64,000 bases of DNA from Alloalcanivorax venustensis ISO4 (GCF_015356855.1 NZ_ARXR01000011.1:30768-94767), one strand, 5' to 3'. Counted from the stretch's first letter, positions 1 through 9,315 are shown. A program made the numbers and translations. The notes: generated by a model not told the origin, from the sequence alone.

Positions 1-1139
1 AGGCGCCCGCCCGCCTGGACGGCGTCGCCGGGGCCACGGCGGCAGGGCAGCGGTTCACCGGTGAGCGCGGCCTGCTCCACCTGCCCCTGGCCTTCCACCA
101 CCACCGCGTCCACCGGCAGCACTTCCCCCTGGCCGAGCCGCAGCAGGTCGCCGGCCACCACCCGCCGGCTCGTCACCCACTGCTCGTCGCCGTCCGTGCT
201 TCGACGCACCAGCAGGGGCAGGGCGTCCTTGAGCTGCTGCCAGGCGGCGCCGACCCGGTGGCGCTGGCGTTGCTCCAACCAGCGGCTCAGCAACAGGAAG
301 AACACGAACATGGCGGCGGAATCGAAATACACGTGCTCGCCGCCCAGCGCCATGTTCACCACCGAACCGCCCCAGGCCAGCGACAACGCCAGTGCCACCG
401 GCAGGTCCATGCCCGGGCTACCCGCGCGCAGGCCGCGCCAGGCGCCCTGAAAGAACGGCCAGCCGGCGTAGAACACCACCGGCGTGGCGATCAGCAGGCC
501 CACCAGCCGGAACAGCCACTGATAGACCTGGTCGCCGTCGTCGAACGCGCCGATGTAGAGGGCGGCGGAGTACATCATCGCCTGCATGGCGCCGATGCCC
601 GCCAGGGCCAGGCGGCCGAGCAGCCGGCGTTGCTCGCGGCGGCGCAGCGCCCGGCCACGGGGATCGCCCGGCAGAGTCACTCCGTAGCCGAGCCGGTCGA
701 GGCGCTCGGCGACGGCGGCGGGGGCATCCGCGCGCCGGTACACCAGGGTCAGTTCCATGGCCGCCAGGTCGGTGCCCACGGATACCACCCCGGGGATGTC
801 CGCCGCCGCTTTTTCGATCAACCAGCAGCAGGCGGCGCAGTTCAGGCCGGACAGGGAGAGCGTCAGGCGCCGTCCCTCCGGCGTCACGCTTTCATGCTCG
901 GCAAGCAGCTCCGGCATTCCGAACAGCGCCAGATTGCGCTCCCGTTCGCCCGGCTCGTCCCCGCCGTGGGGCCGGGCCCGGCCGGTGCGCAGGCGGTAGT
1001 AGTTGTCGAGGCCCAGCTCATGGACCAGCGTCATCGCGCCGGCGCACCCCGGGCAACAGACCGGCAGCCGTTGCGCGTCCTGTTCCACGTAAAGCTCAGG
1101 CGCCGCCGGTTCGCCGCAGTGGGCGCAGGCGCTGCTCAT
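1..1139 (-). CDS. ccoI: CcoI/FixI copper-transporting P1B-type ATPase, N-terminal part (cut by window edge)
   Basis: Inner-membrane ATPase that supplies copper for cbb3 oxidase assembly. I read this frame from the sequence; it stays open to base 1, giving about 379 codons. It begins MSSACAHCGEP, with a Cys-rich N-terminal zinc-finger-like segment (CxxC, then CCPGC), followed by a heavy-metal-associated domain with NCAACCW, hydrophobic segments, and an actuator-domain TGEP motif near the truncated end. The phosphorylation (DKTGT) and ATP-binding domains lie outside the window. Its ATG overlaps the ccoH stop (ATGA), so it is translationally coupled as the last visible cco gene. Function rests on these motifs plus the operon context. 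Confidence 0.93.
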   Translation of the reverse strand, partial: MSSACAHCGEPAAPELYVEQDAQRLPVCCPGCAGAMTLVHELGLDNYYRLRTGRARPHGGDEPGERERNLALFGMPELLAEHESVTPEGRRLTLSLSGLNCAACCWLIEKAAADIPGVVSVGTDLAAMELTLVYRRADAPAAVAERLDRLGYGVTLPGDPRGRALRRREQRRLLGRLALAGIGAMQAMMYSAALYIGAFDDGDQVYQWLFRLVGLLIATPVVFYAGWPFFQGAWRGLRAGSPGMDLPVALALSLAWGGSVVNMALGGEHVYFDSAAMFVFFLLLSRWLEQRQRHRVGAAWQQLKDALPLLVRRSTDGDEQWVTSRRVVAGDLLRLGQGEVLPVDAVVVEGQGQVEQAALTGEPLPCRRGPGDAVQAGGR

Positions 1140-1648
1140 CCGGAGCCCGCCCGGGTGCCGATGTGGACAGTCCCGGTGTCCAGGTCCACCCGCCGGCTCA
1201 GCCGCCAGCGGCCGTCCGGCGGACTCACCGTCACCGTCCAGTCGCCGCCGGCGGGGATCGGGTCCGCCGGGCCGTAGCCGCCGTCACCGCGATGGCTCAG
1301 GCGCAGCTGCCGGTCGCGCTCGGCGAACACTGGATGGCGCAGGGTGACGTCCAACTGGTCCGGCCAGGGCAGGGCGGTTTCGCTGCGCAACCGGATACCC
1401 CGGGCCCGGTCGATTTCCAGCCGCAGGCCGAGAAATTCCGCGCGCCGCTCCTCTTCCAGCGACCGGTTGATCGCCTTGCCGTCCTGGTACCAGTGATCGG
1501 CCACGGTGGCGTCGGCGTGGGTGATGGCGATCGCCAGGGTGGCCAGGCCGCCCACCACCGACGCCGCCGGCAGCGCGATCACCAGCCATACCAGCCCGTG
1601 GCGGTACCAGGGGCGCTCGGGATCAGGGCGCGATGAAACGTGCCTCAT
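1136..1648 (-). CDS. ccoH: CcoH/FixH cbb3 oxidase assembly protein
   Basis: A 170-aa membrane protein needed for cbb3 oxidase assembly or stability. One transmembrane helix near residues 17-40 (WLVIALPAASVVGG) is followed by a periplasmic FixH-type domain containing VADHWYQDGKAINRSLE, the family's conserved stretch. The start chosen (MRHVSS) gives the normal family length; a longer in-frame opening lies upstream but falls inside ccoG. It overlaps the end of ccoG by 26 bp and the start of ccoI by 4 bp, as in other ccoGHIS clusters. Confidence 0.9.
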   Translation of the reverse strand: MRHVSSRPDPERPWYRHGLVWLVIALPAASVVGGLATLAIAITHADATVADHWYQDGKAINRSLEEERRAEFLGLRLEIDRARGIRLRSETALPWPDQLDVTLRHPVFAERDRQLRLSHRGDGGYGPADPIPAGGDWTVTVSPPDGRWRLSRRVDLDTGTVHIGTRAGSG

Positions 1649-3023
1649 GGGTGGTCTCCATAGTGGAACGGGGCTCGCTGCTGCGTACCCGGAAACGAAC
1701 GGTGGCGGAGCGCACCTCGCCGGCGTAGGGGTCGCCGCTGACGGTGACCGGCAGGCTGCGGTGCTCGCCGCCGGCGAGGGTAAAGGTGGGGTTGCCCTGC
1801 ACCAGGGTGAGGCCCTCCGGCGCGTCCAGGCTGAGCCGGTAGTCGTGGGCCTGCTGGTCCTTGTTGAGAATCTCCAGCCGGTAGCTGTTCTCGATGCGCC
1901 CGTCGGCGGTGAGCCGGTAGAGTTGGTTGCGGTCACGCAGCACGTCCACCTGCAGCGGCACCCGCTGGACCAGGCCGGCGGCGAACCAGCCCATCATCAG
2001 CACCATCACCAGCCCGTAGCCGATCAGGCGCGGCCGCAGAACCCGGCTGCGCCGGCCGTTCAGGGTGTTTTCGGTGGTGTAGTCGATCAGCCCGCGGGGC
2101 CGGCCGATCCGTGCCATCACCTGGTCGCAGGCGTCCACGCAGGCGGCGCAGGTGATGCACTCGTACTGCAGCCCGTCGCGGATATCGATGCCGGTGGGGC
2201 AGACCTGCACGCACAGCCCGCAGTCCACGCAGTCGCCGGCCGGCTCCTGGCCGGATGATTTGCGCGCGCCGCGCCGGCGCGGTTCACCCCGGGCCCGGTC
2301 GTAGGACACCACCAGGGTGTCGCGGTCGAACATGACGCTCTGGAAGCGGGCGTAGGGGCACATGTACAGACAAACCTGCTCGCGCATAAAGCCGGCGTTG
2401 CCGTAGGTGGCGACGGTGAAAAAGCCGGACCAGAATAGCGTCCAGCCGCCCACCTCGCCGCTGACCAGGGCCGGCAGTAGCTCGCGGATGGGGGTGAAAT
2501 AGCCGACGAAGGTGACGCCGGTGGCCAGCGCCAGGGCCAGCCACAGCACGTGTTTCAGGCCGCGCCGCAGGAGTTTCTCCGCGCCCCAGGGCGCGCGGTC
2601 CCATTTCAGACGCTGGTGGCGGTCGCCTTCGCAGCGCTGTTCGATGGCCATGAACAGTCGGGTCCAGGCGGTTTGCGGGCAGACATAGCCGCAGTAGACC
2701 CGCCCGGCGAACACCGTGACGAAAAACAGACCCAGCGCGGCGATGATCAGCGCCCAGGCCAGGAACAAAAAGTCCTGCGGCCAGAAGGTGACGCCGAAGA
2801 TATGGAAACGGCGTTCCGGCAGATCGAACAGGATCGCCTGGCGCCCGTTCCAGGTCAGCCAGGGCAGCACCAGATAGAGCGCCACCACCAGACGCACGCT
2901 GGTGTCGCGCAGGCGCTGGTAATGGCCCTTCACATCCTTGATCTGGATGCGCCGGCGCTTGGCGTACAGCCCGGAACCGCCGTCCGGGCTGAGATCCTGG
3001 CTGGGAATACGGCCGGAATTCAT
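1623..3023 (-). CDS. ccoG: CcoG/FixG/RdxA polyferredoxin, cbb3 oxidase accessory protein
   Basis: A 466-aa membrane iron-sulfur protein implicated in copper reduction for cbb3 oxidase assembly. It has several N-terminal membrane helices, a YCGYVCPQTAW motif, and two 4Fe-4S clusters in the central part (CVDCGLCVQVCPTGID, then CITCAACVDACDQ). A C-terminal Ig-like periplasmic domain (IG_Fix type) contains RLEILNKDQQAHDY. Length is typical. The ATG at 3023 overlaps the ccoP stop by 4 bp, so it belongs to the same transcription unit as the oxidase genes. Confidence 0.94.
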   Translation of the reverse strand: MNSGRIPSQDLSPDGGSGLYAKRRRIQIKDVKGHYQRLRDTSVRLVVALYLVLPWLTWNGRQAILFDLPERRFHIFGVTFWPQDFLFLAWALIIAALGLFFVTVFAGRVYCGYVCPQTAWTRLFMAIEQRCEGDRHQRLKWDRAPWGAEKLLRRGLKHVLWLALALATGVTFVGYFTPIRELLPALVSGEVGGWTLFWSGFFTVATYGNAGFMREQVCLYMCPYARFQSVMFDRDTLVVSYDRARGEPRRRGARKSSGQEPAGDCVDCGLCVQVCPTGIDIRDGLQYECITCAACVDACDQVMARIGRPRGLIDYTTENTLNGRRSRVLRPRLIGYGLVMVLMMGWFAAGLVQRVPLQVDVLRDRNQLYRLTADGRIENSYRLEILNKDQQAHDYRLSLDAPEGLTLVQGNPTFTLAGGEHRSLPVTVSGDPYAGEVRSATVRFRVRSSEPRSTMETTHEARFIAP

Positions 3024-3922
3024 GGTTGCGACAGCCCGTAAACGTAGGCGGCCAGCACATGCAGACGCTCTTCGCTGAGCACGGACTCATGCGGCGGCAT
3101 CCGCCCGCTGCGGCCTTCCCGGATGGTGGTTTCGATGTCCTCCAGGCGCGCCCCGTGCAGCCAGATGCCGTCGGTCAGATTGGGCGCGCCGAGGGCCTGG
3201 TTGCCGCGCGCGTCCTGCCCGTGGCAGGCGGCGCACACCGCGAAGCGCGGCTCGGCGCGGGCCACCGATGCGGCCACCTCGGGCTGGTCGGTCATCGACG
3301 GGCGGCTCAGGCTCTGCACGTACAGCGCCATGTCCCGCACCGCCTGGTCGGTGCCGCCGACGGCGGCGGCCATGGGCGGCATCTGCCCGTGGCGGCCGTC
3401 GCGGATGCTGGTGAGAATGGCGTCGGCGCTGCCGCCGTAGAGCCAGTCGTCGTCGGTCAGGTTCGGGTAGCCCTTGGCGCCGCGGGCGTCCGAGCCGTGG
3501 CACAGGGCGCAGTTGTTGGCGAACAGGCGGCCGCCCACGTCGCGGGTCTCCGGGTAGGCGTGCAGCTCCTCGATGGGTACCTTGGCGAACTGTTCGAACA
3601 GCGGCGCGGTCTGTTTTTCCACCCAGTCCACCTCTTCCTGCCACTGGCCCACGCTGCTCCAGTTAAGCAGCCCGCCGAACCGGCCCAGCCCCGGGTACAG
3701 CACCAGATAGACCACCGAGAACAGCAGGGTCAGCACGAACAGGTAAAGCCACCAGCGCGGCAGCGGCTGGTTGCGTTCCTGGATGCCGTCGAAGCTGTGG
3801 CCGGTGGTGTCGCTGCGGGTTTCCTCCGGCGTCATGCGCAGGTTGGCGAACAACAGAAAGGCGCAACCGACCAGGTTGAGCACCACGATGGCGATGATGT
3901 AAACGCTCCAGAAGTCGCTCAT
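3020..3922 (-). CDS. ccoP: cbb3-type cytochrome c oxidase subunit III, diheme
   Basis: A 300-aa diheme cytochrome subunit that passes electrons from soluble cytochrome c to CcoO/CcoN. It has two N-terminal membrane helices (residues about 5-27 and 58-78) and two c-type heme sites in the periplasmic part, CALCH and CAACH, each followed by a Met-containing ligand region (QMPPM, RMPPH). The start MSDFWSVY gives the canonical length; a longer open stretch upstream is out of frame with ccoQ. It overlaps both ccoQ and ccoG by 4 bp. Intact here, but its partner ccoN is truncated. Confidence 0.95.
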   Translation of the reverse strand: MSDFWSVYIIAIVVLNLVGCAFLLFANLRMTPEETRSDTTGHSFDGIQERNQPLPRWWLYLFVLTLLFSVVYLVLYPGLGRFGGLLNWSSVGQWQEEVDWVEKQTAPLFEQFAKVPIEELHAYPETRDVGGRLFANNCALCHGSDARGAKGYPNLTDDDWLYGGSADAILTSIRDGRHGQMPPMAAAVGGTDQAVRDMALYVQSLSRPSMTDQPEVAASVARAEPRFAVCAACHGQDARGNQALGAPNLTDGIWLHGARLEDIETTIREGRSGRMPPHESVLSEERLHVLAAYVYGLSQP

Positions 3923-4083
3923 GGGCGGTCTCCTTTCGGGTTCCGGCGACCGTGGCTGTCGGTGCGCAGCGGAATCTCCCCCAGTTTCTGGTAGTCGCGC
4001 TTGCGGCCGGGCCGGTACACCCAGGCCACCAGGGCGATAAAGGCGATAAAGAAGATCACGGTGATCACGGCGTGGTAGTTCAT
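3919..4083 (-). CDS. ccoQ: cbb3-type cytochrome oxidase subunit CcoQ/FixQ
   Basis: A 54-aa single-helix subunit that stabilises the cbb3 complex. The helix is near residues 5-24 (AVITVIFFIAFIALVAWVY), followed by a basic cytosolic tail (RPGRKRDYQ). The start MNYHAV is chosen because it overlaps the ccoO stop by 4 bp and matches family size; a longer GTG-initiated opening would intrude on ccoO. Position between ccoO and ccoP is the standard one. Confidence 0.92.
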   Translation of the reverse strand: MNYHAVITVIFFIAFIALVAWVYRPGRKRDYQKLGEIPLRTDSHGRRNPKGDRP

Positions 4084-4715
4084 TGGCGCTGCTCCCGCCG
4101 GGCCTGGCCCAGGGACAGCAGGTAGGCCACCAGGGCGTCTTCCTCGGTGGCGTCCGCCCACTCGCCATTGACCTTGGCCATCTGCTCTTCGATGTCCTGG
4201 TCGCTGTACGGCACCCCGAAATGGCGCTGGAACACGGTCAGCGTGCGCGCCATGGTCGACCAGTCCACCGTGGCGTGCTGCAGCCAGGGGTAAGCCGGCA
4301 TGTTGGATTCCGGCACCAGCGCGCGCGGATCACGCAGATGCTCGCGGTGCCACTGTTCGGTGATCGGCCGCAGGCCGACCCGGTCCAGGTCCGGCCCGGT
4401 GCGTTTCGAGCCCCACAGGAACGGATGCTCCCAGACGTCCTCGCCGGCCACGGTGTAATCGCCGAAGCGTTCGGTTTCCGCGCGCAGCGGCCGTACCATC
4501 TGCGTATGGCAAACGTGGCAGCCTTCGCGGATGTACACGTCCCGGCCGGCCATCTCCAGGGCGGAGTAGGGGCGCAGGGTGGAGATCGGTTCGGTGGTGG
4601 CTTTCTGCCAGAACAGCGGCACGATTTCCGCCAGGCCGCCGAAGCTCACCGCCACCAGGATCAGAACGATCATCAGGCCGATGTTCTTTTCAATAACCGC
4701 GTGGTGATTGGCCAT
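4080..4715 (-). CDS. ccoO: cbb3-type cytochrome c oxidase subunit II, monoheme
   Basis: A 211-aa membrane-anchored c-type cytochrome subunit. It has an N-terminal helix (residues about 11-33), the heme motif CHVCH near residue 67, then QMVRPLRAE and the WEHPFLWGSKRTGPDL block typical of CcoO. The axial Met is probably in ESNMPAYPWL. It starts only a few bases after the ccoN stop, so translation normally depends on ccoN transcription. With the ccoN promoter gone, any expression would come from the adjoining transposon. Confidence 0.95.
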   Translation of the reverse strand: MANHHAVIEKNIGLMIVLILVAVSFGGLAEIVPLFWQKATTEPISTLRPYSALEMAGRDVYIREGCHVCHTQMVRPLRAETERFGDYTVAGEDVWEHPFLWGSKRTGPDLDRVGLRPITEQWHREHLRDPRALVPESNMPAYPWLQHATVDWSTMARTLTVFQRHFGVPYSDQDIEEQMAKVNGEWADATEEDALVAYLLSLGQARREQRQ

Positions 4716-4717
4716 GG

Positions 4718-5488
4718 TTACGCCGCCTCCCGGAGGACATTAAGGTCGCCGTTGTCGTCACGGTCGCCGCGCACCGTGCGCCAGACGTTCACCGCCATCA
4801 GCAGGGTGCCGGCGAGGAAGATGACGCCGCCCAGCAACCGCACGATGTAGAACGGCTGGCGTTCGGAGAGCTCCTGAATGAAGTTGTAGGTGAGCGTGCC
4901 GTCGTCGTTGACCGCCCGCCACATCAGCCCCTGCATGATCCCGGATACCCACATGGCGGCGATGTAGAGCACCGTGCCGATGGTGGAGAGCCAGAAGTGC
5001 ACGTTGATCCAGCCCACCGAGAACATCCGGCGGCGGTCGAACAGCCGCGGCGTCATCACATAGACGGCGCCGAAGGTGATCATCGCCACCCAGCCGAGCG
5101 CGCCGGAGTGCACATGGCCGATGGTCCAGTCGGTGTTGTGGCTGAGCGCGTTGACGGTCTTGATCGACATCATCGGGCCTTCGAAGGTGCTCATGCCGTA
5201 GAACGACAGGGCGACGATCAGGAAGCGGATGATCGGGTCGGTGCGCAGCTTGTGCCAGGCGCCGGAGAGGGTCATGACACCGTTGATCATGCCGCCCCAG
5301 CTGGGCGCCAGCAGCACGATGGAGAACACCATGCCCACGGATTGCGCCCAGTCGGGCAGGCTGGAGTAGTGCAGATGGTGGGGGCCGGCCCACATGTACA
5401 CGGCGATCAGCGCCCAGAAATGCACGATCGACAGCCGGTAGGAGTAGATCGGGCGCTGCGCCTGCACCGGCACGTAGTAGTAGAGGGT
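4718..5488 (-). pseudogene. ccoN: cbb3-type cytochrome c oxidase subunit I, 3' part only
   Basis: This is the C-terminal half of CcoN. The visible part starts [19 protein letters not shown] and keeps the copper/heme histidines in AGPHHLHY, the [16 protein letters not shown] block and the [10 protein letters not shown] motif. Family members are about 470-480 aa; about 255 remain, so roughly 220 N-terminal residues are missing. The homology ends exactly at the transposon inverted repeat at 5489. The TTG at 5494 that opens the frame lies inside the transposon tip. The missing 5' part is nowhere else in the window, and this oxidase copy is most likely inactive. Confidence 0.93.
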
Positions 5489-5528
5489 CGGCAACGATTC
5501 TGACGAAATCCTCCAGAAAGTGCACTAA
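5489..5528 (+). repeat. Left terminal inverted repeat of the mercury transposon
   Basis: A 40-bp sequence reading inward from the tip CGGCAACGATTCTGACG. It matches the reverse complement of 18260-18299 at 35 of 40 positions; the outer 27 bp are identical. The inner end finishes in TAA. The tip lacks the GGGG start common in Tn3-family ends. The boundary coincides with the end of recognisable ccoN sequence. Confidence 0.9.
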
Positions 5529-5538
5529 CCTATTGGAT

Positions 5539-8511
5539 TTAAATTATTTTTGTATTGTAGCTCATGGGTGAAACCTGCCGATCAAAATCAAGCGTATAAT
5601 CGCCGAATCGATTGATATGGTCCGTGCGGTATGGGGCCAACCCTTTGAGAATATCGTGATCTATATGATGACCTTGATCCTTGAGAGCTTTAAGAGTCAA
5701 CGTCATCGACTCCACATTGTGAAGAATGACCAGGTTGGCCACCAAATGGTTATATTTGATCACCTTCCGTTGCTCGTGGCGGATATTCTCGGCGATCACC
5801 CCCTCGCCGCCGAAGAATAGCCATTTCACGAACTGGTTGAATTCTTCCGTTTTGTTCGTTTCCGCATGAATGGTTCGCCGCAACTCCACGTTGCCAATGT
5901 AATCCAAAAGAAAGGTCGTCCGAACAACCCTCCCCAGTTCCCGGAAAGCAAAGTAGAGTTTGTTCTTGAGGCTTGCGGTACCCAAGCGCCGCAGTATCGT
6001 GGAGGGTGCGATCTTGCCAGCCTTGATCGATAGCGCCACCCGGAGCATGTCGGGTACATGTGTTTCAATCAGTTTCCAGTTGACGGTTTCGCTGAATAAG
6101 GCATTGATGTGCTCATACCGCTGGCGTTTATCGGGCTTGTAGAACACCAGTTGCTTCAGATTCCGGATTCGGGGCATGAGGTTGATACCCAGCAGATAAG
6201 CCAACCCGAAGACGGGCGCACTTTGCGCCTGGGTATCGCCATGCAAGGTGTCGGGCTGGATATCGGAATCGTTTTTGATCAGCCCATCAAGGATGTAAAT
6301 GGCCTCATAAACGCCGCAAGGAATGAAGTGGCTGAACAGCGCGATGTATTTATCCGAGACGTGGTAGTAGCCCACCCCGCCATAGCCACCGTACCGTATG
6401 TGGTATTCCGATAGCAGGTTCTGTTCGTACAGGTTCCATTTTGTGCCATCGGCGGCGGCCCGCTGGCCCGTTCCCCAGTGTCGCGGCAGCCGGTAGCGGT
6501 TGTAGGCATTGATAACCTGTACAATCGCCTGCTCCAGGCGCTCTTCGGTGACGTGCCGCAGGTTGAGCCAGGACACCTGCCGGCGATTAAGCGTCGTGAT
6601 GGATCGCGCGGTCTGAGTTGGCCCGAGATTGCAGCCATAGCAAAATAAGGTCGAAACAAAGCGGGTACGGGGGTCGTCCAGCTTGCCCTCAAATCCGGAA
6701 AGTGGCCCAAAGCGTTTGTGGAGGCCCAGCCAGTTTTCGGCTTCCACCAGGATGTCGAGAATATTCTTTTCGGGCAAATTCTGGGATAACTGTTTATCAA
6801 TCTCAGCTAACCCATCCGGAGGCGCTGGGCGACGGTGCTTCCGGATCACCAGCTCTTCACCATGGAAGACGGCGTATTCATTCTCCGGGAAGCCACGGTC
6901 AATGCGGTCGGCCGTTTCGCTCAACCGGGAGTGGGCTTGTGCCACAAAAGCGGCGGGGTCGGATTCGATATCAATCATCGCGCTGTAGTCCGCTATCTGG
7001 GCATCATAGACACTCCAATCCACCAGCTGATCGCGGTAGTCACTGTATTGGTCGCTGTTCGCGACCGCGAGATCGCCGGAAATCAGTTCACGCTTCACCT
7101 GTGTCAGTACGCCCAGCTCGAAATACTTCCGGTAGACCATGCCGGGCGGTAGCTGGCTTGGCCCCGCCCCCAATACCAAACGGCGCCAACGCTCCGGTAG
7201 CCAGGACACGTCGACGGGTTGAGTGCTGAGCACAAGGCATTCCTTACGGCTGTGCCGGTGCTTTTTCAGAGTCGCAATCGCCTCAATCAAGGATTGATCG
7301 TGGCTGGTTGCCGCCAGATCCAGTAGTTCAAGGCAATTGAATAACAGGGGGCGTAACGGGCGGTAGGGTTGCAGCATGAACGGGATGAAGTTATTGCCAG
7401 CATAGGCCATGTGTTCCTCACACTCGGCCAGTAATTCATCAGGATCACTCTGGATGGCAGCCGCCACTCGGGCACCTCGCTCAGAATCCGTTGGCGCTTC
7501 CTGGACGGCGGTCAGTACGTCACGCAGTTGAGCCACCAGCTTGTCCATGCGCTTCATATGATCCAGGTGATATTGGTTCAGGTTGGCTTCTGCCTTGGTC
7601 TTGATGTTGCGCATCTTGCGGACAAAGATGTCGACCGCATCGTCCATCGCGCGACGCAATTGGGCATGGACCAGCAGAACCATCAAGGCATAGCGTTTGG
7701 TGCTTTGCATGGCCTTGATGTTGGCCGCGCCCAGCGCTCGTGCTTCCAGTATGAAGTGGTGATACTTGCCGGCAGGAATGTGATCAACAGCGGGCAATCG
7801 TTGACACCAGCCCTGAAGCCATTCCAGATGCTGAAGATACTTCTTCACTTCTGTATTGGTCGGTTTTTTGGGTTCTTGTTTCAACATATGCCAACTGGTG
7901 TGAGGGGAATCGTCCGGCACGTGCAGCAACTGGTCAAATTCGTTTTTTTGATGCGCTGTCAAACCCGCATTGAGCGTCCGGAAGTAACTGGTATTAACAG
8001 TGCTGCGAGCCTGACGCGCGGACCTTTGCAGCGTTGAAAAACCCGGTAGCTCAAAACGTTGGCGCACCAGCTCTTCGATCACCACATTGATGATGTCCGC
8101 CAGGTCCTGCTTGGTGGTGGCCGCTTCACGCGCCAGTTCCCGTACAATTGCCTTGCCTTCAACGGTGAACGCCTTGATGTTCACCTGTTGACGAACCGTG
8201 TCCAACATCCGCTGACGGGCGCCGCCATTGCGGTCGTAGACCCTGAGCTGGCTCGCTGCGAGATGTGAAAGGTCGTCGCACGCCAGAATGTGCGTTGTAA
8301 TGGATTGGGGAACGGCTATGAGGTGGACAAAGTAGCCCAGGCGCTGCACTGTTTTCAGGAGAATGAGCAGGGCGCCACGAGCAGCCGGAGTTCGACCGTG
8401 CTTTCGGGCAAAGGATCGTTCCTGGGCAGAGGGTGTATAAATTTCTGCCAGTTCTTGATCCGAGACCTCCGCCTTCAATCGCGGATAGGCGGTTTCATGG
8501 AGACTACTCAT
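5539..8511 (-). CDS. tnpA: Tn3-family transposase
   Basis: A 990-aa DDE transposase that carries out replicative transposition. The N-terminal DUF4158-like DNA-binding region is followed by the long Tn3 catalytic domain. The acidic triad can be placed at D688 (AADGTKWN), D759 (LHGDTQAQ) and E889 (NKTEEFN). Length and residues suggest an intact enzyme. It ends only 11 bp inside the left inverted repeat and is transcribed toward ccoN, so read-through would enter the truncated cco operon. The 266 bp between its start and merR hold no gene I can recognise, presumably the tnpA promoter. Confidence 0.95.
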   Translation of the reverse strand: MSSLHETAYPRLKAEVSDQELAEIYTPSAQERSFARKHGRTPAARGALLILLKTVQRLGYFVHLIAVPQSITTHILACDDLSHLAASQLRVYDRNGGARQRMLDTVRQQVNIKAFTVEGKAIVRELAREAATTKQDLADIINVVIEELVRQRFELPGFSTLQRSARQARSTVNTSYFRTLNAGLTAHQKNEFDQLLHVPDDSPHTSWHMLKQEPKKPTNTEVKKYLQHLEWLQGWCQRLPAVDHIPAGKYHHFILEARALGAANIKAMQSTKRYALMVLLVHAQLRRAMDDAVDIFVRKMRNIKTKAEANLNQYHLDHMKRMDKLVAQLRDVLTAVQEAPTDSERGARVAAAIQSDPDELLAECEEHMAYAGNNFIPFMLQPYRPLRPLLFNCLELLDLAATSHDQSLIEAIATLKKHRHSRKECLVLSTQPVDVSWLPERWRRLVLGAGPSQLPPGMVYRKYFELGVLTQVKRELISGDLAVANSDQYSDYRDQLVDWSVYDAQIADYSAMIDIESDPAAFVAQAHSRLSETADRIDRGFPENEYAVFHGEELVIRKHRRPAPPDGLAEIDKQLSQNLPEKNILDILVEAENWLGLHKRFGPLSGFEGKLDDPRTRFVSTLFCYGCNLGPTQTARSITTLNRRQVSWLNLRHVTEERLEQAIVQVINAYNRYRLPRHWGTGQRAAADGTKWNLYEQNLLSEYHIRYGGYGGVGYYHVSDKYIALFSHFIPCGVYEAIYILDGLIKNDSDIQPDTLHGDTQAQSAPVFGLAYLLGINLMPRIRNLKQLVFYKPDKRQRYEHINALFSETVNWKLIETHVPDMLRVALSIKAGKIAPSTILRRLGTASLKNKLYFAFRELGRVVRTTFLLDYIGNVELRRTIHAETNKTEEFNQFVKWLFFGGEGVIAENIRHEQRKVIKYNHLVANLVILHNVESMTLTLKALKDQGHHIDHDILKGLAPYRTDHINRFGDYTLDFDRQVSPMSYNTKII

Positions 8512-8777
8512 ACGCAGTCCTTTGCTATGGGGTTCCAGTGAGAGGCGTTAACTCACAGTACGTTCGCTCTTGAAGGAGGCATTGCTTATAGTAGGCAGCA
8601 ATTCGTCAAGACCAAAGGAACCGCCCCTTATTTCGTGAACGCCACGGTCCCGATCGTCGCTCGCTACGTGCTAATAGCGCCTCTGTTTGGGGCTGTTACC
8701 CAAAAACTTCCCCGCCGTACTCTGCTGGTCACACTGGACATTCTGAGGGCCTGCGTGGTTGCTATTCCGCCCTTTTG

Positions 8778-9242
8778 TCACTGAGGTTTGGCAGGGGTCC
8801 CACTCTGGCTAGGGTAGGTACTAACTTTTCGCCCAACTCCTTCATGTAATGACGCAATTAAGGGGCACGAGATATTGCCCTCGTAGGCGCAGCACCGATC
8901 AACCATGTCGCTCAGCAAAGCCTCAATTTGCTGTAGCTTTTCGAGCTTCCCACGTACGTCGTGCAACTTACGCTCCGCGAGAGTGCTGGCTTCCAGGCAG
9001 TGAGTACCATCATCCAATTGAAGCAAGTCGTGTATCTCATCGAGACTAAAGCCTAACTGCTGCGAGGTTTTCACAAAGCTCAACCTGCCAATATCGCTGG
9101 CACCGTAGCGCCGAATACCCCCGAGAGGACGCTGGGGCTCAGGTATTAACCCACGTCGCTGGTAGTAGCGGATGGTCTCAACTGAGACGTTCGTCGCCTT
9201 AGCCAACCCCCCGATGGTCAATGAGTTCATTTCATCCGACAT
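8778..9242 (-). CDS. merR: Mercury-responsive transcriptional regulator MerR
   Basis: A 154-aa dimeric repressor/activator of the mer operon. The N-terminal winged-helix motif (LTIGGLAKATNVSVETIRYYQRRGL) is followed by a dimerisation helix. The three mercury-binding cysteines fall at C82, C117 and C126, the same numbers as in Tn501/Tn21 MerR. It is transcribed divergently from merT, with the shared operator just upstream. It may start at M1 or at M5 (MNSLTIG). About ten residues longer at the C-terminus than the usual 144 aa. Confidence 0.96.
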   Translation of the reverse strand: MSDEMNSLTIGGLAKATNVSVETIRYYQRRGLIPEPQRPLGGIRRYGASDIGRLSFVKTSQQLGFSLDEIHDLLQLDDGTHCLEASTLAERKLHDVRGKLEKLQQIEALLSDMVDRCCAYEGNISCPLIASLHEGVGRKVSTYPSQSGTPAKPQ

Positions 9243-9247
9243 TCACC

Positions 9248-9278
9248 TTGACTCCGTAGTTGACTACGGCTTTAAGCT
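9248..9278 (+). promoter_or_regulatory. mer operator-promoter (PmerT) with 19-bp spacer
   Basis: The -35 TTGACT (9248-9253) and -10 TAAGCT (9273-9278) are separated by 19 bp, the over-long spacer characteristic of MerR-activated promoters. The dyad CCGTAG-TTGA-CTACGG (9254-9269) lies between the two boxes, where MerR would bind and untwist the DNA on mercury binding. The same region would contain the divergent merR promoter. Confidence 0.9.
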
Positions 9279-9315
9279 TAACTTATCGATCAAGGCCATA
9301 AAAGGTGCAATCGCA

